A DNA stretch of 64,000 nucleotides from Terriglobus albidus (GCF_025685425.1 NZ_JAGTAS010000051.1:124001-188000); one strand, 5' to 3'. Positions 7,709-15,797 are shown, counted from the first letter of the stretch. Translations and numbers: made by a program. The notes: generated from the letters alone by a model not told the origin.

Positions 7709-9598
7709 ATGCACTTTCGCTGCGCTCTGGCACTCCTCGCCCTCCCCCTCTCCGCCCTGGCCGCTGACAAAAAGACTGTCGCAAAGACTCCGGAGGCGCC
7801 GTCTGCGCCGATCCGGCTTTCGGTTGATCTGACCGATTCGTATCGCCATCTCGTGCATGGCGCCGAGACCATTCCGGTCACCGCCGGTGCGCTTACGCTC
7901 GAGTATCCGGAGTGGATTCCGGGAACGCATATGCCTGCCGGGCCGATTGCGCAGTTTGCCGGCATCTTCTTTACGGCGAATGGTAAGCCGCTGGGCTGGC
8001 GTCGCGATGATGTCGATATGTATGCCTTCCATCTGGAGATTCCCGCGGGTGTCAGCGAGATTGAGGCGAAGTTCGACTATCTCGATTCCACCGATCAGCG
8101 CGCCTTTACCAGCAACAACCTGGCGGTGCTGGAGTGGAATACGGCTGTGCTGTATCCGGCGAAGATTCCGGTGGCGAAGATCAAGGTGACTCCGTCGATC
8201 ACGCTGCCTGCGGGCTGGCATGGTGGAGGAGCGCTGGTGCCTGCGAACACCAGTGGCAACACCATCACGTTCGAGACCACGGATGTGGAGACGCTGGTGG
8301 ATTCGCCATACATCGCCGGTAAGTACTTCCACGAGATTCCGCTGGCGCCGGAGTGCACGCCGAAGCATTTCCTCGACGTTGCGGCTGACACGGAAGAGGC
8401 TGCCAATCTGCCCAAGGCAACGATCGAGGCGGCCAGCAAGCTGGTGCGCGAGACGCGGCCGCTGTATAAGAGCTCGCATTATCGCGACTATCACTTCGTG
8501 CTGTCGTTGTCAGACAAGATTCGCGGCGAGGGGCTGGAGCATCATCAGTCTTCGGACAACGGTGTGGAGCTGGATGGCTACAGCAACCCGGCGCTTGCGG
8601 TCAGCAATGCCGATCTGTTGCCGCATGAGTTTACGCACTCGTGGAATGGGAAGTATCGCCGGCCGGCTCGGCTGTATCAGCCGGATTACGCTACGCCGGA
8701 GCAAGGCGATCTGCTGTGGGTGTACGAGGGCATGACGCAGTATTGGGGCAATGTGCTGGCAGCGCGTGCTGGCTTCTGGACGGCGGAGAACTATCGCGAT
8801 GCCCTGGCCTCGTCGGCGGCTTCGCTTGATACGCGTCCGGGCCGCCGGTGGCGCAATACCGAGGATACGGCGATCGCGGCACAGTCGATCCGCGGAGGAT
8901 CGCAGGCGTGGGTGAGCTGGCGGCGATCGCAGGATTACTACCAGGAGGGCGAGTTGATCTGGCTGGATGCTGACACGACCATCCGCAGGCTGACCAATGA
9001 TCAGAAGTCGCTGAATGACTTTGCTGCGCTCTTCCTGGGTGCGGGCGGCGATACTCCGGCGAAGGTGCTGCCGTATGACTTCGATGAGCTGGTGAAGGAT
9101 CTCAATCAGGTGGTTGCGTATGACTGGGCGAAGTTCCTGAAGGATCGGATTCTGTCACATGGGCCGGGCGATCCGTCGATCGAAGGGCTGGCGCAGGGTG
9201 GCTACAAGCTGGTTTATACGGACACGATGTCCTCCTACCAGCGCGGTAGTCTGAGCCGTCGTGGCACGGTGGATGCCCTCTATTCTCTGGGCTTCCGGAC
9301 GAATCGGGAGGGTGTGATCAGCGATGTCTATATGGATTCGGTGGCGTACAACGCTGGGCTGGGGCCGGGGATCAGGATTGTGGGTGTGAACAGCACGGCG
9401 TTCTCCGGCGATGCTCTGTATGGAGCCATCAAGGCCGCGAAGGGGACGGACAAGACGATCGATCTGCTGGTGGCGATTGGGAACGATCTCAAGACGATCT
9501 CGCTGAATTATCACGATGGGGAGAAGTATCCGCATCTGGTGCGCGCGGAGGGTACGCCGGGGTATCTGGACGAGATCATCAAGCCGATGACGAACTAA
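7709..9598 (+). CDS. Secreted M61 family metallopeptidase with PDZ domain
   Basis: A 629-residue exported aminopeptidase of family M61 (glycyl aminopeptidase type). A signal peptide (residues 1-19, ending in ALA) comes first, then a beta-rich N-terminal domain. The zinc site HEFTH is at residues 306-310, and the following glutamate is in LLWVYEGMTQYW. A PDZ-like domain sits near the C terminus (SVAYNAGLGPGIRIVGVN). It probably removes N-terminal residues from peptides in the periplasm. The gene is flanked by repeat-filled gaps and seems monocistronic. No strong ribosome-binding site is visible before the ATG. Confidence 0.92.
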   Translation: MHFRCALALLALPLSALAADKKTVAKTPEAPSAPIRLSVDLTDSYRHLVHGAETIPVTAGALTLEYPEWIPGTHMPAGPIAQFAGIFFTANGKPLGWRRDDVDMYAFHLEIPAGVSEIEAKFDYLDSTDQRAFTSNNLAVLEWNTAVLYPAKIPVAKIKVTPSITLPAGWHGGGALVPANTSGNTITFETTDVETLVDSPYIAGKYFHEIPLAPECTPKHFLDVAADTEEAANLPKATIEAASKLVRETRPLYKSSHYRDYHFVLSLSDKIRGEGLEHHQSSDNGVELDGYSNPALAVSNADLLPHEFTHSWNGKYRRPARLYQPDYATPEQGDLLWVYEGMTQYWGNVLAARAGFWTAENYRDALASSAASLDTRPGRRWRNTEDTAIAAQSIRGGSQAWVSWRRSQDYYQEGELIWLDADTTIRRLTNDQKSLNDFAALFLGAGGDTPAKVLPYDFDELVKDLNQVVAYDWAKFLKDRILSHGPGDPSIEGLAQGGYKLVYTDTMSSYQRGSLSRRGTVDALYSLGFRTNREGVISDVYMDSVAYNAGLGPGIRIVGVNSTAFSGDALYGAIKAAKGTDKTIDLLVAIGNDLKTISLNYHDGEKYPHLVRAEGTPGYLDEIIKPMTN

Positions 9599-10117
9599 CG
9601 GTCCGCTAACCACGGAGCCGGGTGCCCCGGGTCCCGCTTCTGGGACCTGGGCATTCGCGCTCCGCGCGAATTGTTTTGCTTAAGGGCACGGCTTTCAGCC
9701 GTGCCGTACGAAGTTTCAACAAAGCAAGCGGCTTCAGCCGCTGAGGTCAATGCCAGGGCTTTGTGGATCTGCCCTCAGGGGCTCAAAGCCCCTTTCCTAA
9801 AACATCCTGAAACGGGACGGCTGAAGCCGTCCCCTTAAGCAAGACATTCGCGCTCCCGCGCGAACTTTTTGTTGGTCATCCCGAAACGGGGTCCCCGACC
9901 AGCTCTGCTGGTTGGGGCAGGAAGGGATCTGCTTTTCCGAGAAAAGAAGCGTATCGAGCTTCGCTCGACGATCCCACCCATTGCTCCGCAATGGATGGGA
10001 CACCCGGTGTTGTGGCTTGTCTAACGACCCCATCTACACGCAAAATCGTTGCTTGGGACAGTAAAGGCCGGGCCCAGGTCCCTAAGGGAACCGGGGGCAC
10101 CCGGTGTATGGGCTGTC
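9599..10117. repeat. Composite palindromic repeat block
   Basis: This gene-free stretch of about 520 bases is a mosaic of modules: GGGTGCCCC with a GGTCCC/GGGACC stem at 9621-9650, TTCGCGC-TCC-GCGCGAA at 9654-9670, GGCACGGCTTTCAGCCGTGCC, a CAGGGGCTCAAAGCCCCT hairpin, ATCGAGC-TTC-GCTCGA, a CCCATTGCTCCGCAATGG stem and a final GGGGGCACCCGGTGTATGGG. No coding potential was seen. Confidence 0.8.
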
Positions 10118-10318
10118 CTAGTCCTTATCCTCACCACACTTGAGGCATTCGAAGGATTTCCCGATCCACTCCGCCCTACCCTCAGGTGTCACCACCCACT
10201 CCCGCTCCTGCCAGGGCGGATCGTGCCGCACATGCCGGGTATGGCCGCACTCCAGATCGGCGACCCAATGCCCGTCATCATCCTGATGAAACCCGACAAT
10301 CTCCCGATGCACGCCCAT
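10118..10318 (-). CDS. Small DUF3565-like protein
   Basis: A 66-residue protein starting MGVHREIVGFHQDDDGHWVA, followed by LECGHTRHVRHDPPWQ and ending FECLKCGEDKD. The pattern of GHWVA, CGHTRHVRH.PPW and a terminal CxxC matches the DUF3565 family of small putative metal-binding proteins of unknown function. The start at 10318 was chosen because a longer reading frame would run through an ATTCAACN repeat array. It is divergent from yggX, with that array between the two genes. Confidence 0.75.
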   Translation of the reverse strand: MGVHREIVGFHQDDDGHWVADLECGHTRHVRHDPPWQEREWVVTPEGRAEWIGKSFECLKCGEDKD

Positions 10319-10343
10319 ACACCCGCTCCCACCACCGAACCCA

Positions 10344-10377
10344 CTATTCAACCATTCAACAATTCCACCATTCAACC
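10344..10377. repeat. Period-8 tandem repeat (ATTCAACN)
   Basis: Four units of ATTCAACN type occur in the gap between the divergent DUF3565-like gene and yggX. The same octamer occurs at 7640-7671, 42955-42984, 48400-48428, 51874-51948 and 55113-55146. Confidence 0.8.
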
Positions 10378-10409
10378 CTGCGGGCACGGCCCGCAGTAAG
10401 ATAGAACCG

Positions 10410-10682
10410 ATGGCACATATGGTTTTTTGCGCAAAGTACAAGCAGGAGATGGAGGGTCTCGATGAGCCTCCGTTCGACTCGGAGCTGGGACAGAAGGTCT
10501 ACAAGACTGTCTCGAAGAAGGCCTGGAATGAGTGGCTTGAGCGCCAGAAGATGCTGCTGAACGAGTATCGGCTGCAGCCCTGGACGCCGCAGGCGCAGGA
10601 GTTCCTGGTCGAGCAGATGAACGACTTCTTCTACGGTTCGGGCGGCGAACTACCCAAGGAATACGTCGCTCCCGAACACTAA
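10410..10682 (+). CDS. yggX: Probable Fe(2+)-trafficking protein / oxidative damage protection protein YggX
   Basis: A 90-residue cytosolic protein of the YggX family, which protects iron-sulfur proteins from oxidation and has been linked to iron handling. The conserved VFCAKYKQEMEGLDEPPF, with the single functional cysteine near residue 7, and the segment KKAWNEWLERQKMLLNEYRL are diagnostic. Length matches the family, which is about 90 residues. It lies upstream of the tRNA-Pro gene on the same strand, with about 100 bases between them. Confidence 0.93.
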   Translation: MAHMVFCAKYKQEMEGLDEPPFDSELGQKVYKTVSKKAWNEWLERQKMLLNEYRLQPWTPQAQEFLVEQMNDFFYGSGGELPKEYVAPEH

Positions 10683-10785
10683 GAGCGGGGCCTCAGGGCC
10701 TCCCCTGCGGCGTGTAGTAAACTTAAAAGACAGCGGGCAATAGCCCCAGCGCCGCCCGGCGCAACCCGCTGCTGTACGTAAGAGT

Positions 10786-10862
10786 CGGGACGTGGCTCAG
10801 CCTGGTAGAGCGCACCCTTGGGGTGGGTGAGGTCGCTAGTTCGAATCTAGTCGTCCCGACCA
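10786..10862 (+). tRNA. tRNA-Pro (anticodon GGG)
   Basis: The sequence folds as a full cloverleaf. The acceptor stem is CGGGACG with CGTCCCG, the D arm GCTC/GAGC, the anticodon stem CACCC/GGGTG with loop TTGGGGT (anticodon GGG, reading proline CCC), and the T arm GCTAG-TTCGAAT-CTAGT. Discriminator A and an encoded CCA follow at 10859-10862. The AT-richer segment that begins right after the 3' end makes this tRNA a candidate integration site. Confidence 0.97.
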
Positions 10863-10868
10863 TTTACT

Positions 10869-11117
10869 TCAGCAACTTAGCAAGCCCGATTGACCCAAAT
10901 GGGTGCAAATGGGTTCAGTTAAGCCGAAACGGCTGTTTCCGCACCGTTGATGGCGTCTTTGGAATACCCGCCCAACACGCACGCATCTATTTGCGGCTTC
11001 CAGTAGCCTTTCTCCTGTGCTGATCTTCGCTTCAGCGCGGCGTTGTTCGTCCCACTTTGCTTTTCTCGTACGAAGTTGGTACCAAACTTGGTTTCGTCTT
11101 TCCTTCTCTGTACCCAC
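10869..11117 (-). CDS. Doubtful ORF, possibly frameshifted, at island edge
   Basis: An 82-codon minus-strand reading frame starts with GTG and reads MGTEKERRNQVWYQLRTRKA, a charged, probably helical N-terminal half. The second half looks less protein-like. A neighbouring frame carries the more plausible tail GGYSKDAINGAETAVSA ending in TAA, so a frameshift within a former gene is possible. Its place directly after a tRNA would suit the end of an integrase, but no tyrosine-recombinase motif can be identified. Treat as uncertain. Confidence 0.25.
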   Translation of the reverse strand: MGTEKERRNQVWYQLRTRKAKWDEQRRAEAKISTGERLLEAANRCVRVGRVFQRRHQRCGNSRFGLTEPICTHLGQSGLLSC

Positions 11118-11186
11118 TTTTACACAGGCCTAGAAATGGGCGGCTAGAGGGTCTCTTCGGTAACCAAAGTCTCTATAAGAGCGAAA

Positions 11187-11210
11187 GCCACCGAGCTGCT
11201 ACTCGGTGGC
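11187..11210. terminator. Perfect stem-loop in the island
   Basis: GCCACCGAG, a CTGCTA loop and CTCGGTGGC form a perfect 9-bp stem. On the minus strand it is followed by TTTCG, which gives only a weak T stretch, so it could be a terminator for minus-strand transcription or simply a structural relic. Confidence 0.5.
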
Positions 11211-11543
11211 AATTCGTATGACTATGCATCACAAAAGGGGAATTCATCCCATAGAAGAGCAAAGTCAACCTAAGTGATACGCATATTAGACAAAATCGGT
11301 CCTCGAACGGTCAAGTTACTAAAGTCTATAAACCAGTCGATACTATTGCCAAAAATACTGTGCAATCCACAGGCATGCACCAGATATAGTGTCTCATTTT
11401 CACTTTACCCAACTCCTTGACAGGCCTACCATTATGTACGTCGGTGAACGCTGCTACGGTCGCCGACCAGCCTACGGGCTGCACTCGGGCAAATGCCTAA
11501 TCGTCGGAGGCTGCTTCTATGAAGCGGTGTGACGCCCATCCCC

Positions 11544-11684
11544 ATGGATGGTCAACCTAAAGTGACCGCAAAGAAGTCCTCGGGCGTTATCTTCCGTAAG
11601 TGGATCACCGTCAACGGTGTTCGCATTTACGCGAAGGATAAGGGCCTGAAGGCTTTCCCGATCCGTCTCGGCAAGAAGAAGTAG
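11544..11684 (+). CDS. Small basic ORF (46 aa) in the island
   Basis: A 46-codon frame starting MDGQPKVTAKKSSGVIFRKW and ending FPIRLGKKK. The middle (WITVNGVRIYAKDKGLKAF) alternates hydrophobic and charged residues like a small beta-rich, basic protein, and codon use is regular. An in-frame GTG at 11529 is another possible start; no good ribosome-binding site was seen for either. Similar-looking very short basic proteins occur on phages and plasmids, but this is a recollection of style, not a family match. Confidence 0.35.
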   Translation: MDGQPKVTAKKSSGVIFRKWITVNGVRIYAKDKGLKAFPIRLGKKK

Positions 11685-11788
11685 CCGAGTCGACCGGGAA
11701 CGGTACCACATCAGCAACGGTGTGGCGCGCTCCTAAACGAGAGCGTTGAAAAGAAGCCTAGGCTGGCAGCCCAGCCGAAGCGTCGTTC

Positions 11789-11944
11789 TCAAGAATGGCG
11801 TGGCGTCCATTCGTCAGATCGGAATGCCACGCTTTCTTCTCCATATAACCACATCATGAAGCGGTACTTCCATGTCCCTTCGACACAGGGTACATACTCC
11901 GGCAAGAACCGGAACATTACACGGCGGATTGCTTCCTTGAACAT
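11789..11944 (-). CDS. Small hypothetical ORF (51 aa) in the island
   Basis: A 51-codon minus-strand frame starting MFKEAIRRVMFRFLPEYVPC, with aromatic residues in KYRFMMWLYGEE. GAGAGG lies nine bases before the ATG, which is a plausible ribosome-binding site, and the preceding frame on the same strand ends 13 bases upstream. The amino-acid mix looks protein-like. No family is recognised. Confidence 0.35.
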   Translation of the reverse strand: MFKEAIRRVMFRFLPEYVPCVEGTWKYRFMMWLYGEESVAFRSDEWTPRHS

Positions 11945-11957
11945 GATGCGCGCCCTC

Positions 11958-12122
11958 TCACTTCTTTGATGCAAGTTCGGTGATCATCATCGCCCGAGCA
12001 GCCACGGCTGTGAAGGAATCCTTCTTGATCCCTACTTCGCCTTGCTGATAAGCACTGAGGTGTACCGATGAAGCGCTCCAATGTGATGATCGACTGATCT
12101 TCCAGGATTCTTTAGGTAGTGG
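11958..12122 (-). pseudogene. Possible gene remnant without start codon in the island
   Basis: An open minus-strand frame of 54 codons ends ITELASKK-stop. It includes HLSAYQQGEVGIKKDSF, which faintly resembles the end of a phage-type helix-turn-helix, where LSAYEQG is common. No ATG, GTG or TTG precedes this part before an in-frame stop, so it would be a truncated or frameshifted gene. It ends just upstream of the 51-residue ORF. Confidence 0.25.
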
Positions 12123-12515
12123 TCAACGCCATGCTTCGTCGTTGGCGCTGTTCTTCGCACCCGGTGTCCGTATCCATGTACGTCATCATGGGGCCCGGAT
12201 GAGGCACGGTACAGCATCCAGCGTTGTCTTCCGGCCTAGCGTAGAGAAGTGCCCATTTATGACCCGTAACGCCTGTCTCCGTGACCGACAATCTCCAAAA
12301 GATGAAAACCTTGGGATACTGGGCCCTCGTCTAATCGTATAGATCCGCCATCCACAGGGAATTTTTGCACTTTCCGCTGGCGTTCGGCATTTATATCCAG
12401 TAGAGGGTGTCTGTTGAGCTGCAGGATCACAAATTCGACTTTTACTCCCTTTTTGCACAACTTTCCGAGTGAATCTAGACGGGAGATAATTGCATAGGAT
12501 TTAGTGCTAATCCAC

Positions 12516-12551
12516 AAAAACAAAGAGGGCGTCATATAGACACCCTCTTTG
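12516..12551 (-). terminator. Rho-independent terminator-like hairpin, minus strand
   Basis: On the minus strand CAAAGAGGG, a 13-base loop and CCCTCTTTG are followed by TTTTTG, a typical intrinsic terminator. It interrupts a 183-codon minus-strand frame (12257-12808), which argues against that frame being one gene. The gene it once served is not recognisable. Confidence 0.55.
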
Positions 12552-13098
12552 ACAATCAGGTTGCCAGCCTCAGCTAGGGTTAATACCCTCGCGAATCTAA
12601 GGTTGGCTTTGGAGGGAGACATGTTGCGCATGCTCTTCTCCGTCGTACACGGGATGTCGGGCGCCAACCCTATTCCCGTTGCCTTGGCGGCTACCGTTGG
12701 TATTCTCAACGGGGCCGCCATAAGGCGCACCTGTAGTTTATGTACTACAGGCATCCCCTGCAAGCTACAAGTTCCTTGGCGCATGGTGCCACAGATAAAT
12801 AGAAGCATCCTATTTACGGTTTAGACCTGAGTGCCAGGATCACTTTATGGCTGCCGGGTAGGTCGCTGACGTGTCGGTCATGCCGCGTACTGGATACGGG
12901 ATGACGCCAACGTGGGTGCAGTATGGGTGCAATAAGCGTTTCGAGACGTCGTCTTCCGCGCTCTAACTGATTGCAAAAAAGGCAAAATTGTCCGGATTCT
13001 CATCAGAACTGAGTTGGGGTGGGTGAGGTTGTTTTGACCAAAGGGTCGCAATCTGCGCCACTACGGAACTGTATACTTGCCCGATTGGCGAGGCGGAG

Positions 13099-13479
13099 AT
13101 GACAGGAGACGTAAGTTTCTTTGGACTGGTGCGGGATATTCCCTTAGGTGAGAACTTCGAGCCGGACTATCGATTTGCAGGAATTCGGAGGTCCCGCGGC
13201 GAGCATGCCCTCGTTTACTCGATTCCGAACAAAAGCGGCGGCCGACGCACAGAAAAGCGAATCGTCGAGTCAGAGTTGGAACTTGCGTACCGAGAATTGC
13301 ACCGGTCAGGAGAATTCACCCTTGGCTGGTTCAAGGAAAACATGCCAAAAGCCTCCACTGATAGTCAGTCTTGCAGCTTCAGAGTGACTGGAGAAGTATT
13401 TGTATTCTTTGATCTCGCTCGCCGCGTTACTTCAGGCCGCGGCCACAAATATGTCTTGCTTGAGAATCGGACTGCCTAA
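13099..13479 (+). CDS. Hypothetical protein (126 aa) in the island
   Basis: A 126-residue soluble protein with no recognised family. It opens MTGDVSFFGLVRDIPLGENF and is rich in charged residues (GGRRTEKRIVESELELAYRE), compatible with a mixed alpha/beta domain. A purine-rich GGCGAGGCGGAG abuts the ATG. It is the longest convincing ORF of the AT-richer segment and is convergent with the MFS gene that follows. Transfer from another genome is likely from its setting. Confidence 0.5.
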   Translation: MTGDVSFFGLVRDIPLGENFEPDYRFAGIRRSRGEHALVYSIPNKSGGRRTEKRIVESELELAYRELHRSGEFTLGWFKENMPKASTDSQSCSFRVTGEVFVFFDLARRVTSGRGHKYVLLENRTA

Positions 13480-13551
13480 GAAGTAATGGTGAAGAGAACC
13501 TTATGAAGTGTGGTTCCGTTAGTTCGCATGCTTCTACTCCACTGCAATCGA

Positions 13552-14661
13552 TTAGTCCTGCCCATTGCTGTCAGTCGTTTCCACGCCAAACGCCAATACA
13601 AACAATGTCCCTGCGCCCAACACCGGCACCACCATTCCCCACCGCAGCGAGTGACTGAAGGCCGAGACCTGGCCGGTCAGCCATGGCAGGGCGGAGGAGG
13701 CTACTCCTGCCAGGAAGAAGATGGTGTTGTTTTGGCGGCGGTCCAGGACCTTTGAGAGGAGTGCTGGATACAGTGGCCCCAGGCCGAAGCCTACTAAGAA
13801 GGCGCAGGTTAGCATCCAGGCGCTTTGCAGGGGGAGCAGCAGGCCTGCGGTGCCGGCGAGGACCAGGAGTGGTAGCCAGCGCCAGCGGGTTTCGAGGTAG
13901 CGGTCTGCTCCGGGGAGGAAGGCCATGGCGCGGCTTAGCAGCAGGCCTGCCCAGAAGCATGAGGGGGCGGCGATCGTGATGGCCAGGCGCATGGCGTAGC
14001 GGTCGGCGTAGGTGGAGAGCCAGCCGGAGCAGGCGGCTTCGATGCCTGGGGCGAGGATAGTGGCGATGATGAGTGCCGTGGGGACTCCGCGCAGGCCTTG
14101 CAGCATGGATGCGTTGGCGTCGAGGCGGGGTGCGGTGATTTGGGTCTTGCTGCTGCGCGACATCAGCCAGGTGATTGCGCCGTAGAGTGCCCAGAATCCA
14201 GCGAAGCTTAGCAGCACTCCGCGGGGGCTGCCGGTGCGGAGTGCCTGGGTGACTAACGCGGGGGCCAGGAGTGCTCCTATGGCCCATACGAAGTTCAGGC
14301 GAACCAGTGCGGCTGCGGACGCTTGTTGTTGTTTGAAGAGGATGCTGGTAGAGGTCATCACCGTACCTAACCCCATGCCCCAGATCAGTGCGGGGAGTTG
14401 GGGCCAGGTTGTTGTCGATGCCCATAGTGCTGCTGCGCATAGCAGCAACGAATAGATGGCGATGAGACGTTGCAGTGTGCCGCGAACTAAGAGCGCTCCC
14501 AGGGATGCGCCGAAGTAGACGCAGAAGAGCATGGCTCCTGCTCCGCGGTCGGTGAGATGCCAGGCGTGTGTGATGGCGGGCAGCATGGCGCCGGGCATGA
14601 TGAGGCTTACGCCGGTGGCCCAGAAGCCGAGATAGGTCCACAGTTTGTTGCGGAGTGTCAC
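13552..14661 (-). CDS. MFS transporter
   Basis: An integral membrane transporter of the major facilitator superfamily with about 12 hydrophobic segments in roughly 369 residues. It begins near VTLRNKLWTYLGFWATGVSL and has the usual glycine-rich first helices and a central break (MSRSSKTQITAPRLDANAS) between two six-helix halves. The substrate is not evident. The GTG at 14661 was chosen because the open frame further upstream (to 14895) only translates repeat DNA. The codon for the true start may differ by a few positions. Confidence 0.8.
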   Translation of the reverse strand: MTLRNKLWTYLGFWATGVSLIMPGAMLPAITHAWHLTDRGAGAMLFCVYFGASLGALLVRGTLQRLIAIYSLLLCAAALWASTTTWPQLPALIWGMGLGTVMTSTSILFKQQQASAAALVRLNFVWAIGALLAPALVTQALRTGSPRGVLLSFAGFWALYGAITWLMSRSSKTQITAPRLDANASMLQGLRGVPTALIIATILAPGIEAACSGWLSTYADRYAMRLAITIAAPSCFWAGLLLSRAMAFLPGADRYLETRWRWLPLLVLAGTAGLLLPLQSAWMLTCAFLVGFGLGPLYPALLSKVLDRRQNNTIFFLAGVASSALPWLTGQVSAFSHSLRWGMVVPVLGAGTLFVLAFGVETTDSNGQD

Positions 14662-14699
14662 CTGTGGAAGTGTATGCGGTTGGGTGGGGTTTGTGAGCC

Positions 14700-15015
14700 C
14701 ATGAACCGGGTGCCCCATCCATCGCGGCGCGATGGGTGGGAGATTCGCGCGGTGCGCGAATCGTTTTTGTACACGGGTAGGCTGCGGAATTATGGAGCGT
14801 GCCTTCAGCCCTTCGTTTTCTAATGGGCCGGATACCCTGGGGCGTTGCCCCAGGCTGGTATAGAGCGCGCCTTCAGCGCTCAGAACCGTTGGCATCTTTG
14901 TTTGTCATCCCGTAGGGATCTGCTTTTCGTATCAGAACAGACGATCTCTGGTAGAGAAGCAGATTTCTCCGCTCCGCTACGAAATGACAAAACAAAAAGA
15001 TTCGCGCTTTGCGCG
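14700..15015. repeat. Composite palindromic repeat block
   Basis: The block has a GGGTGCCCC module with a CCATCGC/GCGATGG stem (14719-14735), TTCGCGC-GGT-GCGCGAA near 14744-14760, and the GGAGCG...TTCAGCCCTT / CCTGGGGCGTTGCCCCAGG / GCGCCTTCAGCGC block (14786-14881). After these come GTCATCCCGTAGGGATCTGC, GTAGAGAAGCAGATTTCTCC and TTCGCGC-TTT-GCGCGAA (15001-15017). No genes seen. Confidence 0.8.
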
Positions 15016-15121
15016 AATCCAAAAGTTGGCAGGAGGTACACGCGGCGTTGCCATTGCGCAGGAATTCGGCGATTATGGCTCGTAGCAGTGCTGTAGCTTT
15101 CATTCGAAAACTAAAACTACT

Positions 15122-15634
15122 ATGCGAATCTCTGGCAAGCTTTGCGCACTCGTCCTTTTCGCCTCAATTTCTGCCCTCGCTGAAAGCAAGAATCCGGCAG
15201 ACTATCCGCTCCGCGTCCACGTCTATCCTCATCAAAAGGTTCACTTCTACAACGGCACCACAGAGCAGGAATCCAAGGGCGAGGGTATCGCGAACCTCTA
15301 TGAAAACGGCCTGCCGCACGGTGTCGAGTTCACCTTTGACTGTTCACAGAACGTTAAAGGAAATCCCGGATTTGAGACCTACCCCGCGAAATGGAAGAAG
15401 CCCAATCAGGAACTGATCGTGCTCGTGCCTGTCTTTGCTAAGACGAACGCGTATTTCACCTGCAACTTCAAAACCAGCGTCAAGGATGAGGTCTACGCGG
15501 TGAATAAGGGCAAGTTAGTCAAAGTGCCAGGCGTTCAATACAAGGATTGGATGACGAAGCACAACTATGATCCGGAACATGGCTTGAACACACCGACGAA
15601 TGTTCAGCAGGAGAAGGAAGACAGCACCCAGTAG
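15122..15634 (+). CDS. Secreted hypothetical protein (170 aa)
   Basis: An exported protein with a signal peptide (MRISGKLCALVLFASISALA, cleaved near residue 20) and a mature domain of mostly beta character (PLRVHVYPHQKVHFYNGTT). Two cysteines (FDCSQN and FTCNF) may form a disulfide. The C terminus is charged and Gln-rich. No family name is recognised. It stands alone between repeat blocks and is followed by a strong hairpin that probably ends its transcript. Confidence 0.75.
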   Translation: MRISGKLCALVLFASISALAESKNPADYPLRVHVYPHQKVHFYNGTTEQESKGEGIANLYENGLPHGVEFTFDCSQNVKGNPGFETYPAKWKKPNQELIVLVPVFAKTNAYFTCNFKTSVKDEVYAVNKGKLVKVPGVQYKDWMTKHNYDPEHGLNTPTNVQQEKEDSTQ

Positions 15635-15648
15635 TGTCTAGAGCACAA

Positions 15649-15691
15649 AGAGAAGCACATCCTGTCGATACTTAGAAGGATGTGCTTCTCT
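15649..15691 (+). terminator. Strong hairpin after the secreted protein gene
   Basis: AGAGAAGCACATCCT and AGGATGTGCTTCTCT form a perfect 15-bp stem around a 13-base loop, starting 14 bases after the stop codon. No clear T tract follows, so it may protect or process the 3' end rather than act as a classical intrinsic terminator. Confidence 0.65.
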
Positions 15692-15707
15692 GAAGGTGAT
15701 TAGGTGA

Positions 15708-15797
15708 CTACTTGTTGTCTCCATCGGCGTGATCACGTTTGAGCTTCATGACATAACGAGACACGACGATCACCAAAGTAATGTGTTGGCTTGTTGC
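15708..15797 (-). pseudogene. Possible 3' remnant of a small membrane protein gene
   Basis: A short minus-strand frame reads ITLVIVVSRYVMKLKRDHAD and ends GDNK-stop: a hydrophobic stretch followed by a basic, polar tail. Upstream it runs straight into a GC-rich palindrome (TGCGCGCGGAACGCGCGCA at 15796-15814), so the 5' part may have been lost when the repeat block arrived. It could also be a tiny single-span protein starting at an in-frame TTG. Confidence 0.3.

Larger units (their letters stand above)
10863..13551. other. AT-richer, gene-poor segment next to tRNA-Pro (putative decayed genomic island)
   Basis: From the 3' end of the tRNA to the MFS gene, base composition drops: 11281-11340 and 12481-12540 are about 40% and 38% G+C by direct count, whereas the flanking genes are clearly G+C rich. 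The segment lacks the palindromic modules found elsewhere. Only short ORFs occur, without a recognisable integrase or transposase, and I found no second copy of the tRNA 3' end that would mark the far boundary. It most likely came from transfer and has decayed; a compact functional element is the alternative. Confidence 0.55.

Noticed and set aside
12257-12808. 183-codon minus-strand frame in the AT-richer segment
   Set aside because: An intrinsic terminator (12516-12551) lies in its middle, and no ribosome-binding site or domain pattern was seen. It is probably open by chance.
10840-13551. Attachment-site duplication of the tRNA-Pro 3' end
   Set aside because: I looked for a second copy of the T-arm to CCA sequence up to the MFS gene and found none, so no att boundary is claimed.
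14662-14895. N-terminal extension of the MFS gene
   Set aside because: It translates the GGGTGCCCC and TTCGCGC repeat modules and would put soluble, proline-rich sequence before the first helix.
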